A stretch of 64,000 bases of DNA from contig NZ_KI421500.1 in NCBI RefSeq assembly GCF_000473145.1, positions 1,860,225 to 1,924,224 of the forward strand, written 5' to 3'. Made by a program: the position numbers and the translations under genes. The notes below the pieces were generated by a model. The model had not been told where the DNA came from and did no database searches. It was given only the letters and a program-made list of their open reading frames with translations. Of the stretch, positions 16,164-25,072 are shown one piece after another. The stretch is from Leisingera daeponensis DSM 23529 (GTDB lineage: Bacteria; Pseudomonadota; Alphaproteobacteria; Rhodobacterales; Rhodobacteraceae). The first letter of the stretch is position 1, and each line of letters opens with the position of its first letter.

Positions 16164-18151
16164 TGCCGTCGACTCTGACCCAGAAAATCGTTGCCTCGAA
16201 GTCAGCTAGGTGGACCTCAGCGCGTGCCGGTGACTTCCTCAATCTGAACATCGATTGGTTCCTGTCTTCCGAGTTGTCGTTGAACGGGATGTCGGTGACC
16301 TATGACCTGCTGAGCCACCTGCCGATTCAGCGCCCGGACCGGTTCCTGCTGGCAATCGACCACACGGTAGACCCAGTCTCGCTGATCCGGGATCAGAAGA
16401 CGATGGAACTAGTTCGTGGCGCGCAGTCATTTGCCCGGTCCCGCGGCATTGAAGCGTTTTATGACGCCAATGAAGCGATCATGCATACGGCCTTCTACCG
16501 CAATCATGGGTTGCCGGGGCAGCTCGTCATCGGGGCCGATTCACACACCACGTCGCACGGTGCCCTTGGGGCGTTAGCCTTTGGTCTGGGTGGGGCCGAT
16601 GTAGCGGTTGCATCGCTAACCGGCAGCACCTGGCTCCAGATGCCCGAGACTATCGCTATCGCCTTCAAAGGCACACCGGCCTTTGGTGTGACCGGAAAGG
16701 ACATCATCCTGCGGACGCTGAAGGTCCTTGGCAGCAATACTCGGGCGCTTGAACGAGTGGTGGAATTCTCGACCGAGCATCCACGCACTGTATCCGTAGA
16801 TGCACGCTTCACCATATGCAATATGACGGCGGAGCTGGGCGGGCTGGCCGGGATTTTCGAACCCGACGCCTCCGTCGCGGAATTTCTGTCCTCCCGCGGA
16901 CGGGCACTGGACGAGGCCGTGTTTTTCAAAGCCGACGCGGGAGCGGAGTATGCTGACCACGAGACGATCGATCTGACGAACCTTAGTCCGCAGGTTGCAA
17001 AGCCATTCTCGCCCGACAGGGTGTCCAACGTCGACGCCTGTGTCGGCCAACCGCTGGACGGTTGTTTCATCGGCGCTTGCACCACAACCGAAGAGGAGAT
17101 CATCCTCGGCGCGCTGGTGCTAAAAGCGATGCGCGCGCGCGGTGTCGCACCCGCCACCACTGGCAAGCGGTTGGTAGTGCCAGGTGACGTAGAAATGCGA
17201 CGGCGGCTCGAATATCTTGGCTTGCTTGAGGTCTACCGGCACTACGGTTTCCGCATCGGCGTTCCCGGCTGCCATTTGTGCCTTGGTGTCGGATCCGAGC
17301 AGGCCGGTGAAGGCGAGACATGGCTGTCGTCGCAGAACCGGAATTTCCGCAATCGCATGGGTAAGGGCTCTCTGGCATGGCTCGCATCTGCGGCGACAGT
17401 CGCCGCCAGCGCCGCCTCGATGCGTATTGAAGACCCTCGCCCTTACCTCCAGCACTTGGAGCAAGACCGATTTTATAGCCTTATTAACCGAGGCACAGCA
17501 GGTGCAACGGCGCCTGTCCGCTACACCGAGGTCGGCGGTGGCAGAATAAGCAACATACAGAGTCGCACTCCGCGAGCCGTTCCGTCAGAGCGACTTGCAG
17601 GGCGGGTTATCGGCCGCGCCATGGTGTTTGGAGACAACGTGGATACCGACGCGATCATTCCGGGTCAGTTCTGCAACATCGTCGACAAGGTAGCGAGCGG
17701 TAAGAAATGCTTTGCCTTTACCCGACCCGAAGTACCAGAGGCCTGCGCAGCGGGGCAGGATATTGTGGTTGCTGGGCACGGCTGGGGCTGCGGATCGTCC
17801 CGAGAGAATGCGGCTTGGGCGCTGGCCGGAGCGGGATTTAAGGCAGTGATCGCGCGCAGCTTCGGCTTCATCCACCGCCGCAATCTCGTGAACGAGGGTG
17901 TCCCTACAGTTCTACTGGACGACGCTCGGTTCTTTGACGCACTCAATGAAGATGACACGCTGGAAATCGACCTTGAGACAGGCAGGGTGGACAACTTGAC
18001 TGCGGGTACTCGGCACCAAGGGAGCCTGCCAGCAGGACTGGCCGCTGACATTCTGGCCGCGGGAGGGCTTGTGCCCTACACCCGCTCGGCGCGACCCACA
18101 CCGGCGCAGCCCGGGGCACGACCAAACGCGGATGCGGTGGTGGGACAATGA
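16163..18151 (+). CDS. Fused isopropylmalate-isomerase-like protein (LeuC-LeuD fusion; step 2)
   Basis: This 662-residue aconitase-family protein contains both subunits. The N-terminal two thirds is LeuC-like, with GADSHTTSHGALGALAFG and three iron-sulfur cluster cysteines in GCFIGACTTTEEE and GCHLCLGVGSE. The C-terminal third is LeuD-like (FGDNVDTDAIIPGQF, GHGWGCGSSRENAAWAL). Leucine biosynthesis in proteobacteria normally uses separate subunits. A comparable LeuC-LeuD fusion is known in homophenylalanine biosynthesis (HphCD). It would isomerise the 2-alkylmalate made by the preceding enzyme. The start and end overlap the neighbouring genes, so expression is coupled. Confidence 0.88.
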   Translation: MPSTLTQKIVASKSARWTSARAGDFLNLNIDWFLSSELSLNGMSVTYDLLSHLPIQRPDRFLLAIDHTVDPVSLIRDQKTMELVRGAQSFARSRGIEAFYDANEAIMHTAFYRNHGLPGQLVIGADSHTTSHGALGALAFGLGGADVAVASLTGSTWLQMPETIAIAFKGTPAFGVTGKDIILRTLKVLGSNTRALERVVEFSTEHPRTVSVDARFTICNMTAELGGLAGIFEPDASVAEFLSSRGRALDEAVFFKADAGAEYADHETIDLTNLSPQVAKPFSPDRVSNVDACVGQPLDGCFIGACTTTEEEIILGALVLKAMRARGVAPATTGKRLVVPGDVEMRRRLEYLGLLEVYRHYGFRIGVPGCHLCLGVGSEQAGEGETWLSSQNRNFRNRMGKGSLAWLASAATVAASAASMRIEDPRPYLQHLEQDRFYSLINRGTAGATAPVRYTEVGGGRISNIQSRTPRAVPSERLAGRVIGRAMVFGDNVDTDAIIPGQFCNIVDKVASGKKCFAFTRPEVPEACAAGQDIVVAGHGWGCGSSRENAAWALAGAGFKAVIARSFGFIHRRNLVNEGVPTVLLDDARFFDALNEDDTLEIDLETGRVDNLTAGTRHQGSLPAGLAADILAAGGLVPYTRSARPTPAQPGARPNADAVVGQ

Positions 18152-19380
18152 GCTTCTTTCCCAGTCATATTGACGTTCCTGAGGATCCTATCCTTGGGCT
18201 CGTGTCGCGCTTCCGCGCCGACGGACGAGTCAAAAAATGCGATCTCGGCATTGGTGTCTACAAAGATGTCGATGGCCGGACCCCGGTCTTCGCCGCCGTC
18301 AAGGAAGCTGAACGCAGGCTACTGCGGATGCAGGAAACGAAGACATATACGGGATTGCAGGGTAACAGTGACTACACGGTTGCGGTTTGTGATCTGGTGT
18401 TCGGCGCAGACTATATGCCTGAGACACTGGCTTCGGCACAGGTGCCTGGCGGTTCCTTTGCTCTCAGCCTTGCATCTATGATGGTCAGCAAGATCGCTCC
18501 CGCGGCCGTGATCTGGACGTCCACACCCGGTTGGTCGAGTTATGAGCCGCTTTTATTGCGGGACCAGCTTGCCAAACGCGACTACACCTACGCAATAACC
18601 CCAGACGGCAAGCTGGATGTCGCCTTACTTCTGCGCTCGCTCGATGCCGCTCAACCTGGCGATATTGTGGTGCTACAGGCCAACTGCCACAATCCAACCG
18701 GGATCGACCCGAGTCCACAGGATTGGGCGAAGATTTCCGACTACCTCCACACGCGTGCTCTCGTTCCACTGATTGACTTCGCCTATCAGGGTCTCTCGGA
18801 CCATCCAGACGCGGACGCTTATGCAGTGCGCAGGATTTTCAAGAAAAACTCCGAAGCCTTTGTCGCCGTGACTAACTCGAAGAACTTCGGGTTGTACCGA
18901 GAGCGCACAGGTTGCCTCTACGTTCAAGCCAGCGCCCCGGAAACCGCCAAGTTACTGCAAGGCCTGATGAACGACATCCTGCGCCGTTATCACGCTATGC
19001 CGCCGGACCATGGAGCGTCGGTCGTAGCGCAGGTTCTCGGTGATTCACAGCTGCGCGTTGACTGGCTTACTGAACTCGAGGCCGTTCGCCGCCGTCTGGA
19101 GGTGCCCAGAATCCGGCTTGCAGACAGGGTCGCGGCCGTGGGCATTCCGGCCCTTGCAAACGCAGTCCGTGCTGGGCGCGGGATGTTCACCCGCCTGCCG
19201 CTCGATGCGAATGCCATCACTCGCTTGCGTGAGGATCACTCGATCTACTTGACTGGTGATGGCCGGATCAACCTCTGCGGTCTAACGGACGAGAACTTCG
19301 ACCGCGTCACCGGGCCGCTACTTGCTGCAGCCATAACCGCGGCCGCCAAAAGGGAGCCTGTAGCCAGCCATGTTTACTGA
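18148..19380 (+). CDS. Class I aminotransferase (aspartate/aromatic type)
   Basis: This 410-residue PLP enzyme of the aspartate/aromatic aminotransferase subfamily begins ILGLVSRFRADGRVKKCDLG and has the substrate-loop sequence GVYKDVDGRTPVF. It shows NCHNPTGIDPS, a PLP-contacting PLIDFAYQG and the lysine region VTNSKNFGLYRERTG. In the cluster it probably aminates the extended alpha-keto acid to a nonprotein amino acid for the peptide synthetase. This is inferred from position between the isomerase and the first adenylation gene, both of which it overlaps. Confidence 0.88.
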   Translation: MSFFPSHIDVPEDPILGLVSRFRADGRVKKCDLGIGVYKDVDGRTPVFAAVKEAERRLLRMQETKTYTGLQGNSDYTVAVCDLVFGADYMPETLASAQVPGGSFALSLASMMVSKIAPAAVIWTSTPGWSSYEPLLLRDQLAKRDYTYAITPDGKLDVALLLRSLDAAQPGDIVVLQANCHNPTGIDPSPQDWAKISDYLHTRALVPLIDFAYQGLSDHPDADAYAVRRIFKKNSEAFVAVTNSKNFGLYRERTGCLYVQASAPETAKLLQGLMNDILRRYHAMPPDHGASVVAQVLGDSQLRVDWLTELEAVRRRLEVPRIRLADRVAAVGIPALANAVRAGRGMFTRLPLDANAITRLREDHSIYLTGDGRINLCGLTDENFDRVTGPLLAAAITAAAKREPVASHVY

Positions 19381-20890
19381 TGCAGAAACACTCGAACGTG
19401 CCACAGTCAATACATTACTGAGCGAGAGCTTTCAGAGCTATTCTTCGCGAACGGCTCTGTCCAATAGCGGCGCCCTTATCCGTTATGATCAACTCGAACG
19501 CCGTGCGGACGGTATCGCCGCAATGTTGACCCGAAACGGCTGCGGCTACCAGAGCCGTGTCTGTCTCGCGGTGCAACACGGTTTAGACATGGTCGCAGCG
19601 ATCCTTGCCGTCCTCAAGATTGGCGCAACCTACATTCCGCTCGACAAGCGCCACCCGGTGGACCGGCTGCGTTTTATCGTGTCCAACAGCGCCGCCGCGG
19701 TCGTTTTGCATTCAAATGACAGCGCCGGGCTCTGTGCGCAGCTCGGTGCCGCGTGCCTTTCGGTCGAGGATGCCAGGAACCCGATGACCCAGGGTGTATG
19801 GGCACCCGTCAACCCCGGCGACCTAGCCTATATCCTCTATACCTCCGGCACCACGGGAAACCCGAAGGGGGTCGGCATTACCCATGCCAACCTTCTGAAT
19901 TACTCCGGCTTTGCCGCCAGGCGCTACTTCCGTGAACGAGACGACCGCATAGCGCTTTATTCAACACTAGCTTTCGACTTCACTGTCACCTGCATCCTTC
20001 CGCCGCTGCTTGCTGGCGCGTCGATCGCCCTATTCGACGGGGTCGACGATCCGATGGTGATCAGCACGATCCTCGACGACCCAAAAGTAACCGTGATAAA
20101 GATTACCCCCTCCTACCTGACAGTCCTGTCCAACTTCCACGCCGGGCAGACCAGCATCCGGCGTTTGATCGTCGGAGGCGAAGATCTATCCGGCAAAGGG
20201 GCGGCGGAGATCTATGCGCAGCTAGGTGGCGTCGACATTATCAATGAATACGGCCCCACCGAAGCCACGGTCGGCTGCATAGTGCATACCTTTGATCCGG
20301 CGAAGGATCTGGATGGATCGGTGCCGATCGGTGAGGCGATTCCAAATATGCACGCGCTTGTTGCAGGCCCGGACGGTGTCTTGTCCGAAACTGCGCCCGA
20401 GGGCGAACTTTACCTCGGTGGTGCCAGTGTCGCACCCGGGTACATCGACCTACCAGAGAAGTCGGCGGCGGCGTTTCTCAACCATCCGCTGGTGCCTGGT
20501 CACAAGGTATACAGGACCGGAGACCTCGTTCGAAGAAATGCCAGCGGGCAACTGGTTTTCGCCGGGCGCATCGACGGGCAGGTCAAGATTCGCGGCAACC
20601 GTGTGGAATTGACCGAGGTCCAAAATGCAATGCTCCGTCACAGGCATGTACGCGCGGCCTATGTCACCACGGTACGAGAACACGGCACGCAATCGCTGGT
20701 CGCAATCTATACCGCCGAGCAGCCGCTGGAGCCTGCGGACCTCAACCGTCACATGCAAGAGATAGTACCGCCTTACATGGTCCCAAGCCTGATGAGTGCG
20801 GTCTCGGATATCCCTCTCTCAACAAACCAGAAAGTCGACCGGACCGCAGTTTTGCGGATGCTCGGAAAATCAGGAGAAACCGACACATGA
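19370..20890 (+). CDS. Stand-alone NRPS adenylation protein, predicted Asn-like specificity
   Basis: This 506-residue protein is one adenylation domain without carrier or condensation domains. Core motifs are A3 LYTSGTTGNPKGVG, A5 NEYGPTEATVG, A7 YRTGDLVRR, A8 RIDGQVKIRGNRVEL and the A10 Lys in LSTNQKVDR. Aligning by eye to the GrsA phenylalanine domain gives the ten-residue pocket D-F-T-K-I-G-E-V-G-K, very close to the published asparagine code DLTKLGEVGK. It probably loads the carrier domain of the next gene, with which it overlaps by 4 bp. The code was read manually, so the substrate is a prediction. Confidence 0.88.
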   Translation: MFTDAETLERATVNTLLSESFQSYSSRTALSNSGALIRYDQLERRADGIAAMLTRNGCGYQSRVCLAVQHGLDMVAAILAVLKIGATYIPLDKRHPVDRLRFIVSNSAAAVVLHSNDSAGLCAQLGAACLSVEDARNPMTQGVWAPVNPGDLAYILYTSGTTGNPKGVGITHANLLNYSGFAARRYFRERDDRIALYSTLAFDFTVTCILPPLLAGASIALFDGVDDPMVISTILDDPKVTVIKITPSYLTVLSNFHAGQTSIRRLIVGGEDLSGKGAAEIYAQLGGVDIINEYGPTEATVGCIVHTFDPAKDLDGSVPIGEAIPNMHALVAGPDGVLSETAPEGELYLGGASVAPGYIDLPEKSAAAFLNHPLVPGHKVYRTGDLVRRNASGQLVFAGRIDGQVKIRGNRVELTEVQNAMLRHRHVRAAYVTTVREHGTQSLVAIYTAEQPLEPADLNRHMQEIVPPYMVPSLMSAVSDIPLSTNQKVDRTAVLRMLGKSGETDT

Positions 20891-21972
20891 CTACAGTTCT
20901 TGAAACCGGCTTCAACGAAATGGAAGACCAGATCGCGATAATTTGGGCCGACATTCTGAAGCACGATGTGCAGACCATGTCACCCGACACCGATTTCTTC
21001 GCGGCGGGCGGGCATTCTCTGGCGGCGATGATCATGGTGGCGCGCGTCAAGAAAGACCTCGGCAAATCAGTGCCGCTGTTCGCGCTGGTGGAGAACCCCA
21101 CTATATCCGATTTCGCCAAGATCGTTACCGAAACCAGCCACGGTGCTATAGTCGAAGAAGCTCCGACACCGGACGGCTCGAAGTCCCAGACCGAGCGGCT
21201 TCTGGGTTATAATGACGATGAGCGGCGCCAAAAACGTCACAACTGGTTTGAGCAATATTATGCCACTGCTATGGACAGCGCCGCCCATGCGGAATTCTGC
21301 GAACAGGTCTACGGCGACAACTTCGGCCAACACGGCATGGCGGATTTTAGCCAGATCGACCTGCTGCTGGAGGCGATGAAGCCGACCAAGGGCGACGTTA
21401 TCCTCGACATCGGCTGCGGCTATGGGCTGATTTCCAAGTACATCATGGAAAAGACCGGGGCGAAGGTAGTCGGGGTCGACATCTCACCAAGTGCAATCGA
21501 GTTCGCCAAGTCGCTGGCTCTCTCCACCGACAAGCTCGAGTTCCACGTCATGGACGTCAAGGACCTGGACTTCCCCGAGGATACCTTCACGCACATAATA
21601 TCAATTGACACGATCTATTATTTCCCATCGCCGCAGGGCGCATTGCAGACCTTCAAGAAGATCGGCACACCCGATGTAGCCGTCGGCGTCCTGCGCACCT
21701 TCCCGATCCGGACCTTCACCAAGGAGACGTGGAAGCCGGAACGGACTGAATTGGCCACTCTGATGGACGCGGAATTCGGATCGTATGACGCTGTCGACCT
21801 CAGCAAGGAAGAAAACGAGCACTGGACGACCAAGGTTCGCGTGCTGAAATCCCTCGAGGACAAGTTCCGAGCCGAAGGCAATGACGCGCTCTACGAGTTC
21901 CGGTTCGGCGAGGCCGAGTACGAAGCCGGGATCGAACAGTTCCGCTACATGTTCGTGGCGAGGGCATCATGA
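20887..21972 (+). CDS. Carrier protein fused to SAM-dependent methyltransferase
   Basis: This 361-residue protein has a peptidyl carrier domain in residues 1-85, with the phosphopantetheine serine in FFAAGGHSLAAM, and then a class I methyltransferase. Its SAM-binding motif I is VILDIGCGYGLISKY, followed by VVGVDISPSAIEFA and FTHIISIDTIYYFP. The fusion suggests that an amino acid held on this carrier is methylated in place. Methyltransferases in NRPS usually sit inside adenylation domains, so a carrier-methyltransferase protein is unusual. It overlaps the genes on both sides by 4 bp. Confidence 0.88.
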   Translation: MTTVLETGFNEMEDQIAIIWADILKHDVQTMSPDTDFFAAGGHSLAAMIMVARVKKDLGKSVPLFALVENPTISDFAKIVTETSHGAIVEEAPTPDGSKSQTERLLGYNDDERRQKRHNWFEQYYATAMDSAAHAEFCEQVYGDNFGQHGMADFSQIDLLLEAMKPTKGDVILDIGCGYGLISKYIMEKTGAKVVGVDISPSAIEFAKSLALSTDKLEFHVMDVKDLDFPEDTFTHIISIDTIYYFPSPQGALQTFKKIGTPDVAVGVLRTFPIRTFTKETWKPERTELATLMDAEFGSYDAVDLSKEENEHWTTKVRVLKSLEDKFRAEGNDALYEFRFGEAEYEAGIEQFRYMFVARAS

Positions 21973-23378
21973 ACGTCGGCGCCACCGCAACGCAGGGACT
22001 GATCGGAGTGGCGCCGCGCCGCGTCTCCGACTACCCGCGCACTAATCGTGTCTCCTATAATCAGGAACAGATCTGCCTGTTGGAGGCGTTCTATCCCAAC
22101 AACAAGGCCTACAATTTCCAGGCCACGATTGAGATAGAGGGTGCGCTCGAGCTGTCGGTTCTGGAACAGGCCATTTCGGCGGTGATCGCGCGGCACGAGA
22201 TGCTACGCACGACAATCGAACTTGGCACGGAGGGATTCGTCGCAAAGATCAACGCGCCCTATGCCTTTGAGGTAGCGCATATCGACCTAAGGGATACGAC
22301 CCCGGAGGCGGTCGAAGCCGCCTTCGAAGGGATACTAAAAGCAAGGCTCGAGACCACTTTTGACGTTTCTCGGCCACCGCTGTTCACGATCACAGCCGTG
22401 CAGATGGCCGAGGCGAACTGGCGTCTAATCCAGGTCGAGCATCACGTGATCCATGACGGCTGGTCCCTTGGCCGGCTCTGGAGTGAGATCGAAGCCGCCT
22501 ATAACGCCATCCTTGCGAATGTGCAGTTGGAACTGCATGACATCCCGGCACAGTATCAGCAGTTCGTGGCTTGGCAGCGGGATCAGATCGAGGGCGACTA
22601 TGGGAAGGCAGCGCTAGCGTTCTGGCACGGCTACCTTGACGGCTCGGACTTTGAAGTCTCCCTCAGAGCAGAGCGCCCCGAAGGCAGCAACCTCGCTGGC
22701 TTGAACATCGACACCTATCTCGACGCGGCCTTTTACAAGAGCCTAAGCGCCGCCGCGCGTAAGTGTGCCGTGTCCGAATACGTTCTGATGTTCTCCGTTT
22801 TCTCGCGACTCGTCGGCGATCTCACCGGATCACAGGACTTTTGCGTCGGTACGGCGGTGAGCGCGCGATCCGAGCAGGACATCGATCCGATGATCGGCAT
22901 GGTAGTGAACACCGTTCCGGTGCGGGTGCTACTGGAAGCAGGCGCGACAGAAACACTGCGTAGCGTACAGAAGTCTTTCTTTAAGGCGATACGCTACCAC
23001 GATGTTCCGCTGTCGCTGCTTGTCAGGACTCTCAACATCCGCCAGAAAAAGGGTAGTAACCCGATCTTTCAGCACTGCTTCAGCTTCCATGACTCTACGG
23101 TGCCTAAGTTGAGATTCGGGGAGGCCGCTGGTGTCATTCACGAACGGCAAAATCGGACGTCCAAGTTCGACGTCAACGTTGTTGTGACACCACCGAGCAA
23201 AATCAGGAAGGTCGCCGAGTGCCGGATCTCTTGGCAATTCTCGGAGACGCTGTTCGACGCGAACCAAGCGCGAACCTTTGCCGAGGCCTTTTGCGCGCTG
23301 CTCTCCGACTGGATTAACGAAATCGCCTGCCCCGCGCAGCCCGTCATCTCGCAAGAGCCGCAGGTGGCGCACCTTTGA
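21969..23378 (+). CDS. Stand-alone NRPS condensation domain
   Basis: This 469-residue protein is a condensation domain with its catalytic motif HHVIHDGWSLGRL intact (second His and Asp). It begins with a C1-type motif (VSYNQEQICLLEAFYPNNK) and has DFCVGTAVSARSEQDIDPMIG with VNTVPVR (C4/C5-like) later. Such proteins join two carrier-bound substrates or pass one to a free amine. With two adenylation and two carrier domains in the cluster, one peptide bond is the simplest product. The start overlaps the methyltransferase gene by 4 bp. Confidence 0.88.
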   Translation: MNVGATATQGLIGVAPRRVSDYPRTNRVSYNQEQICLLEAFYPNNKAYNFQATIEIEGALELSVLEQAISAVIARHEMLRTTIELGTEGFVAKINAPYAFEVAHIDLRDTTPEAVEAAFEGILKARLETTFDVSRPPLFTITAVQMAEANWRLIQVEHHVIHDGWSLGRLWSEIEAAYNAILANVQLELHDIPAQYQQFVAWQRDQIEGDYGKAALAFWHGYLDGSDFEVSLRAERPEGSNLAGLNIDTYLDAAFYKSLSAAARKCAVSEYVLMFSVFSRLVGDLTGSQDFCVGTAVSARSEQDIDPMIGMVVNTVPVRVLLEAGATETLRSVQKSFFKAIRYHDVPLSLLVRTLNIRQKKGSNPIFQHCFSFHDSTVPKLRFGEAAGVIHERQNRTSKFDVNVVVTPPSKIRKVAECRISWQFSETLFDANQARTFAEAFCALLSDWINEIACPAQPVISQEPQVAHL

Positions 23379-23415
23379 CCTCAGTGCAAGATCAACACAG
23401 GAAGGCTCCATTACA

Positions 23416-24807
23416 ATGCAAGCTGTGAAATCCGGTATTTTCTACTACGCACCTGCGGTCATTCTCGGCCTTGGCGCCTTCATGGCGACATTCGACGTGA
23501 CTGCGGTATCACTTGCCCTGCCCGAGATTGCCAAGAGTCTCGCGCTCGACGGCGCGCAATACGTCTGGGTGGCAAATGCCTACAATCTCGCCTTCGCAGT
23601 GATGCTGATCGCCGCTGGAGCTATTGCAGACCGGCACGGTCACAGGCGTGCCCTGTTGCTGGGCACCGCAACCTTCGTAGCCGCATCGATGATTTGCGGC
23701 TTTGCGCTAAGCTTCGAAATCCTGATCTTAGGTCGGGTGATGCAGGGAATTGCCGCCGCTTTCATGGTCTGCGGTGGCTACGCTCTTGTCGGCAGCCAGT
23801 ACCCGGACAAAGAAAGCCGGGTCCAAGCATTCGGGATCATCGGTACTATTGCAGGCTCTGCCATGGCAGTCGGCCCTGGTCTCGGTGGCCTGATCACCGC
23901 CCACTTCGGCTGGCATATCGTTTTCCTCGTTAAGGTGCCTTTTTGTATAGCGATCCTTGCCGGAACGCTGCTCTTAGTCAGCGATCCCAATGAACCGCGA
24001 AGGGAGGCGCGGATCGATATCCGCGGATCGATAGTCTTCGGGATGCTGCTGTTCACGATGACGTGGCTGCTGCTCAATGGTCCAGTGTTCCCGGGTGCCG
24101 AGATTGCGTTGTCTTTCTGGATCGGAGCGATCCTGTTGCTGTTTGCCCTATTCGTCAGGATCGAACTCGGACAACCGCACCCAGCCGTGGACTTGAGCCT
24201 ATTTGCGAACACCATATTCGCCGGACTCGCTCTCGTTCCGCTGATCCTCGCCATTTGCTACTGGTCACTTGTCCTCTTCATCCCCCAATTCCTCACCGAG
24301 TCGCTCGGGCTGCCGCTGGAAAAAGTCACCTATTTGATGCTCTGTTTCACGGTGCCCATGTTTCTCGTGCCCATGCTGTCCGTCGGCATCGCCAAGACGT
24401 GGCGACAGTCGTCTTTCTTCTGTGTTGGCCTAATACTTGTTGGTATCGGCTGCCTCGGTCTCTCGGCCAGCGCCATGGCCAGTGACCCTCGGATTGCCAT
24501 CCTCGCCATGATTGTGGCTGGATCGGGCGCAGCAGCAATCCAGACCCAGGTTTCCGGTGCTCTGATCGCCAGCGCCCCGATAGAGAAGGCGGGTTCGGTC
24601 TCGGCGGTCATGACTGTGCTGCGGCAGGGCGGTTTTGCCATCGGCGTCGCAATGCTCAGCGCGATCCTAACCTTGCAGGACACAATGCCAGCCTTGCCAT
24701 TTCCTCCCTTTGCGGGGCTGTTTCTGATCTGCGCCGCCGTTGCCGGCATTGGCGCAGCGATCACCTACCTATTGTTGCAGCACCGGGAAAGCCGGAACCA
24801 AAGCTAA
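23416..24807 (+). CDS. MFS drug/product exporter (DHA2-type, about 14 TM)
   Basis: This 463-residue integral membrane protein has about 14 hydrophobic segments. It carries MFS motif A (AIADRHGHRRALLLG) between TM2 and TM3 and an antiporter motif C-like stretch (GTIAGSAMAVGPGLGGLI). The ATG at 23416 follows an AGGAAGG ribosome site; an upstream extension of the frame overlaps the condensation gene and lacks support. As part of the cluster it most likely exports the finished product and gives self-protection, which is inferred from position. Confidence 0.88.
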   Translation: MQAVKSGIFYYAPAVILGLGAFMATFDVTAVSLALPEIAKSLALDGAQYVWVANAYNLAFAVMLIAAGAIADRHGHRRALLLGTATFVAASMICGFALSFEILILGRVMQGIAAAFMVCGGYALVGSQYPDKESRVQAFGIIGTIAGSAMAVGPGLGGLITAHFGWHIVFLVKVPFCIAILAGTLLLVSDPNEPRREARIDIRGSIVFGMLLFTMTWLLLNGPVFPGAEIALSFWIGAILLLFALFVRIELGQPHPAVDLSLFANTIFAGLALVPLILAICYWSLVLFIPQFLTESLGLPLEKVTYLMLCFTVPMFLVPMLSVGIAKTWRQSSFFCVGLILVGIGCLGLSASAMASDPRIAILAMIVAGSGAAAIQTQVSGALIASAPIEKAGSVSAVMTVLRQGGFAIGVAMLSAILTLQDTMPALPFPPFAGLFLICAAVAGIGAAITYLLLQHRESRNQS

Positions 24808-24820
24808 GGAGAACACCTTG

Positions 24821-25072
24821 ATGCAATCGCAAGACCCGGTCACACCGTCTATGGAAAGCACCCTTGTCCTTATCTGGTCCGAGGTGCTTGGTGCCGAGCC
24901 TGCGGGTCCGGACACGAGCTTTTTCGAAGCAGGAGGAAATTCGCTAGCGGCGGCCAAGCTTATGATGCGGGTTGAGGATGCGTTCGGAGAGGAGACCCTG
25001 CCGCCGGAGGAGCTCTACGCGCGGCCGACGTTTGCAGATATCATAGCGACGGTTTCTGCACATGTTGGCTGA
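24821..25072 (+). CDS. Stand-alone peptidyl carrier protein
   Basis: This 83-residue carrier protein has the phosphopantetheine serine in FFEAGGNSLAAAKL. An AAGGAG ribosome site precedes the ATG at 24821. It overlaps the following adenylation gene by 11 bp and is probably its partner. With the carrier at 20887 it gives two thiolation sites in the cluster. Confidence 0.9.
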   Translation: MQSQDPVTPSMESTLVLIWSEVLGAEPAGPDTSFFEAGGNSLAAAKLMMRVEDAFGEETLPPEELYARPTFADIIATVSAHVG

